Shown in pieces: positions 35,431 to 46,825 of a stretch of DNA of 64,000 bases. The notes beneath the pieces are model-generated. The model was not told the origin of the DNA. It saw nothing but the letters and a program-made list of their open reading frames with translations, and did no database searches. The position numbers were made by a program, and so were the translations under genes. Source of the stretch: Tubulanus polymorphus (taxonomy: Eukaryota > Nemertea > Palaeonemertea > Tubulaniformes > Tubulanidae); assembly GCF_964204645.1 (NCBI RefSeq), contig NC_134031.1, positions 62,001 through 126,000 on the forward strand, written 5' to 3'. Numbering within the stretch: position 1 is the stretch's first letter; each line of letters opens with the position of its first letter.

Positions 35431-37372
35431 TCTGATAAACTCCTGTCTATCTCTCGTGCTAAACTCCTGTCTACCTCTCAGTTCCTGATAAACTCCTGTC
35501 TACCTCTCAGTTCCTGATAAACTCCTGTCTACCTCTCAGTTCCTGATAAACTCCTGTCTACCTCTCAGTTCCTCATCCTCTGAGTGATAAACTCCTGTCT
35601 ACCTCTCAGTTCCTGATAAACTCCTGTCTACCTCTCGGTTCCTGATAAACTCCTGTCTACCTCTCAGTTCCTGATAAACTCCTGTCTACCTCTCAGTTCC
35701 TGATAAACTCCTGTCTACCTCTCAGTTCCTGATAAACTCCTGTCTACCTCTCGGTTCCTGATAAACTCCTGTCTACCTCTCAGTTCCTGATAAACTCCTG
35801 TCTACCTCTCAGTTCCTCATCCTCTGAGTGATCAACTCCTGTCTACCTCTCAGTTCCTGATAAACTCCTGTCTACCTCTCAGTTCCTGATAAACTCCTGT
35901 CTACCTCTCAGTTCCTGATAAACTCCTGTCTACCTCTCGGTTCCTGATAAACTCCTGTCTACCTCTCAGTTCCTGATAAACTCCTGTCTACCTCTCAGTT
36001 CCTCATCCTCTGAGTGATCAACTCCTGTCTACCTCTCGGTTCCTGATAAACTCCTGTCTACCTCTCAGTTCCTGATAAACTCCTGTCTACCTCTCGGTTC
36101 CTGATAAACTCCTGTCTACCTCTCAGTTCCTGATAAACTCCTGTCTACCTCTCAGTTCCTGATAAACTCCTGTCTACCTCTCAGTTCCTGATAAACTCCT
36201 GTCTACCTCTCAGTTCCTGATAAACTTCTGTCTACCTCTCAGTTCCTGATAAACTCCTGTCTACCTCTCAGTTCCTGATAAACTCCTGTCTACCTCTCAG
36301 TTCCTGATAAACTCCTGTCTACCTCTCAGTTCCTGATAAACTCCTGTCTACCTCTCGGTTCCTGATAAACTCCTGTCTACCTCTCAGTTCCTGATAAACT
36401 CCTGTCTACCTCTCAGTTCCTGATAAACTCCTGTCTACCTCTCAGTTCCTCATCCTCTGAGTGATCAACTCCTGTCTACCTCTCAGTTCCTGATAAACTC
36501 CTGTCTACCTCTCAGTTCCTGATAAACTTCTGTCTACCTCTTAGTTCCTCATCCTCTGAGTGATAAACTCCTGTCTACCTCTCAGTTCCTGATAAACTTC
36601 TGTCTACCTCTCAGTTCCTGATAAACTCCTGTCTACCTCTCGGTTCCTGATAAACTCCTGTCTACCTCTCAGTTCCTGATAAACTCCTGTCTACCTCTCA
36701 GTTCCTGATAAACTCCTGTCTACCTCTCAGTTCCTGATAAACTCCTGTCTACCTCTCAGTTCCTGATAAACTTCTGTCTACCTCTCAGTTCCTGATAAAC
36801 TCCTGTCTACCTCTCAGTTCCTGATAAACTCCTGTCTACCTCTCAGTTCCTGATAAACTTCTGTCTACCTCTCAGTTCCTGATAAACTCCTGTCTACCTC
36901 TCAGTTCCTCATCCTCTGAGTGATAAACTCCTGTCTACCTCTCAGTTCCTGATAAACTCCTGTCTACCTCTCAGTTCCTCATCCTCTGAGTGATAAACTC
37001 CTGTCTACCTCTCAGTTCCTGATAAACTCCTGTCTACCTCTCAGTTCCTCATCCTCTGAGTGATAAACTCCTGTCTACCTCTCAGTTCCTGATAAACTTC
37101 TGTCTACCTCTCAGTTCCTCATCCTCTGAGTGATCAACTCCTGTCTACCTCTCAGTTCCTGATAAACTCCTGTCTACCTCTCAGTTCCTGATAAACTCCT
37201 GTCTACCTCTCAGTTCCTGATAAACTCCTGTCTACCTCTCAGTTCCTGATAAACTCCTGTCTACCTCTCAGTTCCTGATAAACTCCTGTCTACCTCTCAG
37301 TTCCTGATAAACTCCTGTCTACCTCTCAGTTCCTCATCCTCTGAGTGATCAACTCCTGTCTACCTATTATTA
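35430..37372. repeat. 29-bp satellite array, about 65 copies
   Basis: Unit CTGTCTACCTCTCAGTTCCT plus GATAAACTC, with a longer variant (CTCATCCTCTGAGTGATAAA) inserted every several units. The spacing of the long variant points to higher-order duplications. No coding potential. Confidence 0.95.
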
Positions 37373-38182
37373 TTATTACCTCTTAGTTCCTCGTCCTCTG
37401 ATAAATGAAACTATAGTTAAACAAACAAACACAATGAATTTATAAATTTATATACAAAACATTTTATTCCCAATAGAATAAATTATCATATCTTTTTTTT
37501 TATACAGTTTTTCCAGGTTTTTTATGTGCGATTCCCCAAATATTTTACCCCATCACGAAAAAAATCTTTCTCTTTTGATTCGTCAAACATTAATTTACTT
37601 TTTTAACAAAATATATCTAAACAATATTCGACAAATACTTAAGAAAAAAAAGCCAAAAAATTACATGAAACTGGAATAAAGTGAACTCGAATTAAAGTTT
37701 CTGGTTGAGAGAAGTTTCTGGAAATAATCACAACAGACAAAACTAAATACACGAAGAATTTACATGAAATAAAACTCTCAGAAATAGGAAGAATTCTGTT
37801 TGTGTTTTAAGTAGTTTTCTGATGAGTTTATAGAATGATCAGATGCCAGCGCACGGTACCAGTATCGGTTAGAACAGGTGCAGCTACACGTTAACTCTTA
37901 AATCACTGTTTAAATCTCGAGGAAAATCTAGAAACATTTCTTTTTTTAAATTTTGAATAACAATAAAATGGCAGTTGAAACGATAGTGAAACTAACTCTG
38001 ATTTTATAAACTTTCCGCTAATATTTGGTCGAAATTTTTCAGTCGAGATCAAAGAAAATTCAAAAGTGCCGATACATAGTTTCACCGTTTACGGCTAGAG
38101 GGCGCTCACACGTTTAATGAACAATGATGATATCAGATGAAATGATGCTTCATGAAAATATGAAATCCTAAAAGTCAATTTA
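37373..38182. other. HSPA5 3' flank
   Basis: AT-rich stretch downstream of the HSPA5 stop on the minus strand, expected to include its 3' untranslated region. It has an ATT trinucleotide run near 37366. No gene seen. Confidence 0.4.
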
Positions 38183-41162
<2,980 letters not shown>

Positions 41163-41506
41163 CTCTTATTGTTGTCGTTTTACCTGCAAATTATCAACAA
41201 ATAACTATTAACTATTTGACAGTTGAAAAATCATGAATCAGGTAGGAAGGGGAGTGTGTGACTGAATGTCAAAGTCACACCGCACACCCGGTCACAGAAC
41301 CGACCGGCTGCAGCACTTTCAATCACTCTTTTCTCTCAATCCCAACCACTGCAAAAATAAAGACGATTTAAAAGTTTTAAAGATGAAACTCACCTGATAT
41401 CAGAGCGGTTTATTAATCACTTTAGACGACAGAAATGTTTAAAACACTGGTGTGAAACTGCGTGGCTGTGTTATACTGATTGAGTTGTGAGAATGAAGGG
41501 GTTTCC

Positions 41507-41520
41507 TCATTATATTTTAC
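41507..41520 (-). promoter_or_regulatory. Possible TATA box of HSPA5
   Basis: The minus strand reads TAAAATATAATG about 30 bases upstream of the presumed start of the HSPA5 5' untranslated exon (about 41394-41485). Position and sequence fit a TATA box, but the start site is inferred. Confidence 0.4.
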
Positions 41521-41536
41521 TACGTCGCCTTCAAGT

Positions 41537-41555
41537 CGTGTCCTTCGCTGATTGG
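41537..41555 (-). promoter_or_regulatory. ER-stress response element (ERSE), proximal
   Basis: The minus strand reads CCAAT, nine bases, ACACG; the consensus is CCAAT-N9-CCACG, so four of five bases of the second half match. It is correctly oriented upstream of HSPA5. In vertebrates this element binds NF-Y and ATF6/XBP1. Confidence 0.7.
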
Positions 41556-41568
41556 ATGAAATACCGGC

Positions 41569-41587
41569 GCTGGCGATAGTTGATTGG
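41569..41587 (-). promoter_or_regulatory. ER-stress response element (ERSE)-like, distal
   Basis: The minus strand reads CCAAT, nine bases, CCAGC. The spacing is exact and the second half is a weaker match to CCACG. It lies 32 bases from the proximal element, giving the repeated arrangement seen in GRP78 promoters. A UPRE-like TTACGTGG (minus strand, 41619-41612) lies further upstream. Confidence 0.55.
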
Positions 41588-42159
41588 TGCAAGTGTTTCG
41601 TCAAGGAATTTCCACGTAAGTTTCCGGGATTCATGGCGTAAATTACCGAACAAAGTGCGTAATTACAATTCAAATGTAAACTTCAATTCGTATGTACACG
41701 TATAGTTTTAAGACGATAAGATAAAGATTCGATCGTCAGTGACTGACGAAATACTCGGTCACTCGATCGTAATCAGTCGTAATGACGTCATCACTGGAGA
41801 TCTGGGTCAGCTGGAGGTCAGAAACCATCATTTCCGTCTTCTCAGAATGGCCGTCAGCGGGTGTGGATGATGAATTCGTTTGCTCCGTGAATCTTTCCGC
41901 ATCCTCGCACACTGTAGGTATCTACTATTAAATTATTTCTTATATCTCATATTTATCGAGTTTACACCTAAATATCTAACGATATTGTTTTGTATCCACG
42001 AATTAACGATGTTTAAGATGTAAATTTCTTCGCGGTAATCTGTTAAGAGTTTCTGAATCGTTATGATCTATAAAACATCCTTCCAATTATCACAAATCAT
42101 GAAGTAGAATTCTGTGTAACCTCTCTGTTGTCTCTGTTCGATTGAGGGTCGTATTTTTT

Positions 42160-42239
42160 GGTACCGATGATGAATAAATTTTGCCAGATGAAACGCAATG
42201 AAATCAAAACTTAACGTTCCATATAATTACTGAGGTACC
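42160..42239 (+). ncRNA. C/D box snoRNA candidate
   Basis: Terminal stem GGTACC/GGTACC, C box ATGATGA (42167), D box CTGA (42230). The segment before the D box contains CGTTCCATATAATTA, faintly like the SNORD47 guide as I recall it. Target not established. Confidence 0.72.
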
Positions 42240-42505
42240 TTAAACAATATCGAGGGTGTTAATCGCGAAGTAGGCTTTTTAATGGGATGTTCGGGGACTA
42301 GGGGAGGGATCTGGTGGGGTTGAAAAAGGATAGGTTTGCCAGGGTGGGTTGGTACATTGGCCGGGGTTCCTCTACAACGGTGTACAATGAGAAAAAACCA
42401 AACCGCGTCCGCACTTTCATCCTGCCTGTAATGAACAGAAAGATCTCAGGATGATAAAAAGGAAGGAAAGATGCTGCCTGGGAGTTGAAGGCTGGGGCCG
42501 GATGT

Positions 42506-42573
42506 GAGAACAAATGATGATTAACTTGCCCTCTCATATTCATACATGATGCTCTTTTTATTCTGATGTTCTC
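42506..42573 (+). ncRNA. C/D box snoRNA candidate
   Basis: Perfect 7-bp terminal stem GAGAACA/TGTTCTC, C box ATGATGA (42514), D box CTGA (42563). An internal ATGATG may act as C'. Target unknown. Confidence 0.78.
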
Positions 42574-42624
42574 AATTTATCTCTAAAATCAACTCATTTC
42601 AATCTCATCAGTAGTTTCAGTAAC

Positions 42625-42715
42625 AGTGTGTTTGTAATGATGACAATAAGATGGGAATCTCTCTGTATTTCAAAAAAATGAAGATAAATTCATTGATTCT
42701 GATTCTAAACACACT
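42625..42715 (+). ncRNA. C/D box snoRNA, SNORD79-like
   Basis: Nine-bp terminal stem AGTGTGTTT/AAACACACT, C box ATGATGA (42637), D box CTGA (42699). It contains AGATGGGAATCTCTCTG, which I recognise as the guide of vertebrate SNORD79 (a GAS5 snoRNA), complementary to the GAGATTCCCA part of large-subunit rRNA. It would direct 2'-O-methylation there. Confidence 0.82.
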
Positions 42716-42875
42716 GAATCACAGTCTGAACTAGACACCCCAATCTATAAACACCTCAACTTGAAAACATGTCTATTCTCTATATTTTAGGGTCTGATCT
42801 GAAGGTTTCACTTTGATTTCAACGCTATGTGAGGTGAGAGTCTAAATGATTAGATTAGTTAGTAAAAAATCATGA

Positions 42876-42943
42876 AAAGTCAATGATGATATTAGAATAG
42901 GGACATATGAAATCTAATGACTATTTATTGTTTCTGAGACTTT
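42876..42943 (+). ncRNA. C/D box snoRNA, SNORD74-like, copy 1
   Basis: Terminal stem AAAGTC/GACTTT, C box ATGATGA (42883), D box CTGA (42934). The D' guide AGAATAGGGACATATGA resembles TAGGGACATCTGA of vertebrate SNORD74. A close paralogue lies at 44666-44729. Confidence 0.8.
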
Positions 42944-43118
42944 ACTTTATTTCACTTTTGATGATTTCTGAGTTATTTGAGTTGAATCTGATTTGTGTAA
43001 ATGGTTTTAATTGTAGGCGGGTGTGGAACTCACTCTGGTGGATGATGTGGAACTCGACATGAATCAGGATGTGGAACTCTCCTCTAAGTGGTAAGAAAGA
43101 GTGATCTCAATGAGAAAT

Positions 43119-43248
43119 ATCCTCCTTAAAAAAATCACAAAGACTCGAAGTGCTGGAACTGATTTTATGTCGGGAGGAGAAATAAACAGCCCATATAAAA
43201 CCCTGAATTGTCGAATACAGTTTCTGGATCTGTCGTGAGGCTACAAAT
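43119..43248 (+). ncRNA. H/ACA snoRNA candidate, copy 1
   Basis: Two hairpin arms: 5' arm closed by TCCTCC/GGAGGA, H box AAATAA (about 43180), 3' arm closed by AGCC/GGCT, then ACA three bases from the end (ACAAAT at 43243). The 5' arm contains GACTCGAAGTGCTGGAACTG, shared with the copy at 43464-43599. Such RNAs guide pseudouridylation. Confidence 0.65.
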
Positions 43249-43463
43249 AAATATTATAAAATTAATAATTATTCAGATAACGAGTAGCAGAGTTACCGGG
43301 TAAATCTGTTACTATAGTAACCCGGCGCTAAACAGCTCGTATATAAAATAATTGTCTAATGCACTGGTCTACCTGCTTCTGTGCTAGTTCCAGTCACCTC
43401 TGACATTTAAACATTACTTCTATTTGTATTTACCTCTATAACTTATTGATCCATCTTAAATTC

Positions 43464-43599
43464 GTTCCCCTTTAATATAATGAGTTTGGACTCGAAGCGC
43501 TGAACTGATTAATGTCGGGGGAGTAAAATAAAACGCCCATCTTAAACCCAGTTTTACAACTATTATTGTATTACTGGACCTGTCTCTCGGGTGACATTT
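43464..43599 (+). ncRNA. H/ACA snoRNA candidate, copy 2
   Basis: Paralogue of 43119-43248: shares GACTCGAAGCGCTGAACTG and ATGTCGGG. 5' arm closed by CCCC/GGGG, H box AAAATA (about 43524), 3' arm closed by CGCCC/GGGTG, ending GACATTT with ACA at 43594. Compensating changes keep the stems. Confidence 0.65.
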
Positions 43600-43653
43600 T
43601 TATATCATACTTATAGGTTATTAACTGGTCAGGTTATTAGGGAAGTTTGGGGT

Positions 43654-43759
43654 TCTGCGATGATGTTGTAATTTGCGCCTGATAAGAACTGCGAGATGAC
43701 GGTTGCCGCTGTCACTATATCTCCATTTCCAACTTGATGACAAACTATTTCTGAGCAGA
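43654..43759 (+). ncRNA. C/D box snoRNA candidate (weak)
   Basis: Terminal stem TCTGC/GCAGA, C-like box ATGATGT, D' CTGA (about 43679), C'-like GATGACG, D box CTGA (43751). It is longer than usual and the C box ends in T, so it is less certain than its neighbours. Confidence 0.42.
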
Positions 43760-43924
43760 TCTCTCTCGACCAGCGCCCTCATCAAACCCTCTTCATATTC
43801 CTTATCGTTTTATAATTGATTGATCTATTGTTTTCAGGGGAGGATCGACACCTGTCTGTGAGTGACTTCGTAACCAGTAACGATAAGGTAACTACTGTTT
43901 ATTCTGTTGAACTGTTTATTTCTA

Positions 43925-44004
43925 GAAACTGAATGATGAATATCAATGAAGTCGTTAATTCTATTGCCGACCAACTCATCACCCATCTTACTGATATCAG
44001 TTTC
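43925..44004 (+). ncRNA. C/D box snoRNA candidate
   Basis: Eight-bp terminal stem GAAACTGA/TCAGTTTC, C box ATGATGA (43933), D box CTGA (43991), in the intron after exon 43838-43887. Guide before the D box: CTCATCACCCATCTTA; target not identified. Confidence 0.76.
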
Positions 44005-44108
44005 AACTCTGAATTGTATTCTCAATTAAAAAATTTTAATGATGCCATTTTCCATTGAGTTCATTTCAAATGAATGTTTCTCCTTCCATGTTTGGCTAAA
44101 TTGATTCG

Positions 44109-44164
44109 CCGTGAAATTAATCAGATTCTTGTTTGATTTAAACATTCAAGAGTTAATTTCACGG
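44109..44164 (+). other. Perfect 12-bp hairpin in snoRNA host intron
   Basis: CCGTGAAATTAA and TTAATTTCACGG pair across a 32-base loop, followed by TTACAGTA. It could be the 3' arm and ACA box of an H/ACA RNA, but no convincing H box or 5' arm was found. Confidence 0.45.
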
Positions 44165-44341
44165 TTACAGTAGCAGCGTCTGATATTCTGATCTGAAGTA
44201 TGAACTTATTTAATTGCTCTTTACAGGTGGCAACTAGTCTGGAACTGAGTGAGTTGCTGTAACCAAGGGAAACCCGCTGTTACCCGGGATGCTGTTGTTG
44301 AGGTGATTATTGATTAGTTTTATATTAAATAGATGAATGAA

Positions 44342-44399
44342 GTCTATCAATGATGAGGAAAGAATATTTGCTATCAGAGACGCCTCGTTCGCTGAAGAC
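44342..44399 (+). ncRNA. C/D box snoRNA, SNORD24-like
   Basis: C box ATGATGA (44350), D box CTGA (44392), short stem GTCT/AGAC. The stretch AAAGAATATTTGCTATC matches vertebrate SNORD24 as I recall it; in vertebrates that snoRNA sits in RPL7A, while here it is in the neighbouring host gene. Confidence 0.7.
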
Positions 44400-44532
44400 C
44401 GATATTTATCACCAAGATCTCTGAGCTAAACTTCATTCAACCTCGTTATTTTGTAAGAGAAATATTTCTAGAATTAAACAATGCGTGAATGTTAAAACTG
44501 TTTGACTGAATGATACAAACGGTTAACACTAT

Positions 44533-44628
44533 TTAACGGTCAGCGCTAGATCACATCAGCTAGGATTCGCTAACGCCAATAAGGGTTAATCCTAATGATT
44601 GGAGTTTGATAGTACCCTTGCTACAAAG
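44533..44628 (+). ncRNA. H/ACA snoRNA candidate
   Basis: The 3' arm is closed by a perfect AAGGGT/ACCCTT stem and followed by GCTACAAAG, with ACA three bases from the end. The 5' arm is closed by AGCG/CGCT; the hinge CCAATAA is a loose H box. No target proposed. Confidence 0.5.
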
Positions 44629-44665
44629 CAATTTTAAATTTTGTTAAGTAAGTGTCTGTTGCTGA

Positions 44666-44729
44666 AGTCAGTGATGATATAAGAATAGGGACATATGAAA
44701 TATAATGACTATTTATTGTTTCTGAGACT
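44666..44729 (+). ncRNA. C/D box snoRNA, SNORD74-like, copy 2
   Basis: Nearly the same as 42876-42943 (shared AGAATAGGGACATATGAAAT and GACTATTTATTGTTTCTGAG). C box GTGATGA (44671), D box CTGA (44722), stem AGTC/GACT. Confidence 0.78.
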
Positions 44730-44768
44730 AAACTTTACCTGATGAAATAGTAAGTTTTAAATTGTACG

Positions 44769-44853
44769 AATGTTTGCTATGATGATTATTTAGATCTGTC
44801 AATCCACTGAAATATAAATCTGTGTTGACAACTTTGTCCACTGAGCAAACATT
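44769..44853 (+). ncRNA. C/D box snoRNA with 18S rRNA guide (SNORD110-like)
   Basis: Nine-bp terminal stem AATGTTTGC/GCAAACATT, C box ATGATGA (44779), D' CTGA and D box CTGA (44841). The D' guide ATCTGTCAATCC is perfectly complementary to the conserved 18S rRNA motif GGATTGACAGAT. The predicted methylated base is the first U of that motif, the site I associate with SNORD110. Confidence 0.8.
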
Positions 44854-45205
44854 AAACATTACTTGAATTAGATTAAATAAACGTGTAGCACATGATTAGA
44901 GCTGAGTTCTCAGTTCAGTAAGAATCTCGGTGTCAAATTGTGCAATATTAGATTCATACAGTGAGGTTTGCGTCTAATGTATTTAATTCTCCTGTAGTTT
45001 AATACAAGACTAATCTCTCTATAAACTCCAATTCTCAACCCTTTATTCTTGAAAATTCTATTACGAAATTTTGTATTTAATTGTTGTATTTTTGTTATTT
45101 CAGGTAAGATTATTTTCTGGTGTTGATAGAAGAATTTCCGAATCAAATTTTAAGATGAATTTTAGATATATTTGATTGAGATGAATAAAAGAAATGATAT
45201 ATTTG

Positions 45206-45779
45206 AATTTATTTGTCAATTTGATTATTTCTCAAATTGCAAGGATTTAAATGTTTGATGCAGCTCATTAGAGAATCAACTGGAATAGTGATCCCCAGTG
45301 TAAGGAGAATTCTTCAACCTGCTCAATGGGCCCCATTCTACACATCACCACATTCTGGTTTTAGAAGCTGCTTTTAACTAATTACTGGAGTGTAGGTTGA
45401 CATCTTCATTCATGCACTTGGACATGGTTATTGCCCAACAGTGATGTGTGTGTTTGGCTAATGATTATTTATAAGTATATCGTTTCTCAAAAAGCAGGTT
45501 TTAGCACTAACTGATTTGTGTAAGGTAAGCGCAAATAATTGGGGCCTTCAATTATTTTCCAGAAAGTAGAACTGCACAGTTGACTTAATGATGGAAACCA
45601 TGCTGGTCTAACTGAACACAATTTATAACCATCAGAACAATCCACATCAGAAAACTGAACAAAAACGATCATTTATTTACAAATGTCATTTATTGGGAGA
45701 CAATACGGATTAAACATCACACTTTCTAAGCTGCCCCTGTGACTGTATTTCAATTCCAATCAAGTCTTAAAAAGGGATT
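45206..45779. other. Spacer between snoRNA host and MED22
   Basis: Convergent gene ends. It contains the presumed MED22 3' untranslated region on the minus strand. No gene or repeat seen. Confidence 0.4.
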
Positions 45780-46354
45780 TCATTTATAAACAGATGAATA
45801 ATATTCCTCTTCCATTTCAAATAAATCTGAAGCGATGTCGTCTCTAAGAGTCATTAATTTACTGTCACATTCATTCTGCATGTGTTTAAATAAACGGGTA
45901 TTCTGTAAAATTGCTTCGTTTATCGACACAAAATCATTCAATATTAAAAACTGTTTTAGATCGGAGACGAGTTTCATCAAAGATTCACCGGCTCGTACCT
46001 ACAATAAACAACATATATCAGTAACTGTGCAGGCACACGCGTTTCATTGTTTAGAGGGGGGAGAGATAGTTACCATATTTGCAGCTCGAACTTGCATTTC
46101 ATAATTATCTTGTTCTATTTGATTCGTTCTTGATATTTGTGGATCATCGTCAATCTAAAAGGACAACAATAATTGTATCTCGGAAACAGTCGACACTGTC
46201 AACCTTTATCGATTAGAACGTAGTTATTCACCTTTGACAATTTAAGGATTTCTGTGAAATTATCAACCATTGCTTTAGTGTCATCTTTTAAACGTTTATG
46301 GTAAGATTTTAACAACGCTTCTCGACTCTGAGGTAAACTCCGTTGACCAGACAT
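45780..46354 (-). CDS. MED22: Mediator complex subunit 22 (Surf5)
   Basis: Three coding exons on the minus strand, 46354-46232, 46154-46074 and 45998-45780, give 140 residues, the length of the short human isoform (Surf5A). The sequence follows the family closely: [65 protein letters not shown] and [19 protein letters not shown], ending [11 protein letters not shown]. It is a helical subunit of the Mediator head module that links transcription factors to RNA polymerase II. A 5' untranslated exon ends at 46571 (donor GTAAGT). It is divergent from RPL7A across about 200 bases, as in the vertebrate surfeit locus. Confidence 0.96.
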
Positions 46355-46589
46355 GACTCCTATCTGAAATAATTAACGTTTTATTGCGGTAATTAGTTCG
46401 ATTTCAAAAGACATTTTTAGTGCGACTGTTTCACTCGGTAATTAAGACGACTGTCGACTGTGTCCAGTAAAATAGTTTAAGAGAGTGCAGAAAAATTAAA
46501 ATCTATTAAAAATTCATTTGCTTTACTTAGAAAATCGGAGTATTTAAGAAAAAACAAATTATAAACTTACCGGAAGTACCCACACTATT

Positions 46590-46800
46590 TATAGTTATTG
46601 TTAATTGAATTGATTTCTGTGTCTTAAGTACCGAATAATTAACAAAATCAATTTAACTGACATTGATACTTTTCTACGACAATAGAATATTTTTTTTTCT
46701 GTTGATTTCCTGCTCATCAATCATTTTCAAAATGTAAATGATTAATGAACAATAAATACAATTTGTATTTAGATTTGATTTCCCACAATCCACCGTACTT
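46590..46800. promoter_or_regulatory. Bidirectional promoter MED22/RPL7A
   Basis: The short AT-rich interval between the MED22 untranslated exon (minus) and the RPL7A start (plus) must hold both promoters. The RPL7A side ends in a pyrimidine run (CTTCCTTTTCCTGC, about 46799-46812), a 5' TOP-like start expected for a ribosomal protein gene. Confidence 0.6.
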
Positions 46801-46825
46801 CCTTTTCCTGCACAAGTAGAGAATC

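Larger units (their letters stand above)
41830..45205 (+). ncRNA. Spliced non-coding snoRNA host gene (GAS5-like)
   Basis: Divergent from HSPA5. Exon-like blocks with splice borders but no useful reading frame: end at 41917 (GTAG then GTATCT), 42791-42833, 43017-43090, 43277-43299, 43838-43887, 44227-44302, and a last block from 45104 with AATAAA at 45184. The first ATG near 41848 is followed by a stop after a few codons. The introns hold about twelve snoRNA candidates (listed separately), each with terminal stem and box motifs. This is the layout of vertebrate hosts such as GAS5: exons with no coding role and one snoRNA per intron. Further exons probably exist between 41917 and 42791, where three snoRNAs lie. 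Exon borders are inferred by eye. Confidence 0.75.

Noticed and set aside
35430-37372. CRISPR-like regularly repeated array
   Set aside because: Units are directly adjacent with no unique spacers, and this is animal DNA; it is a satellite.
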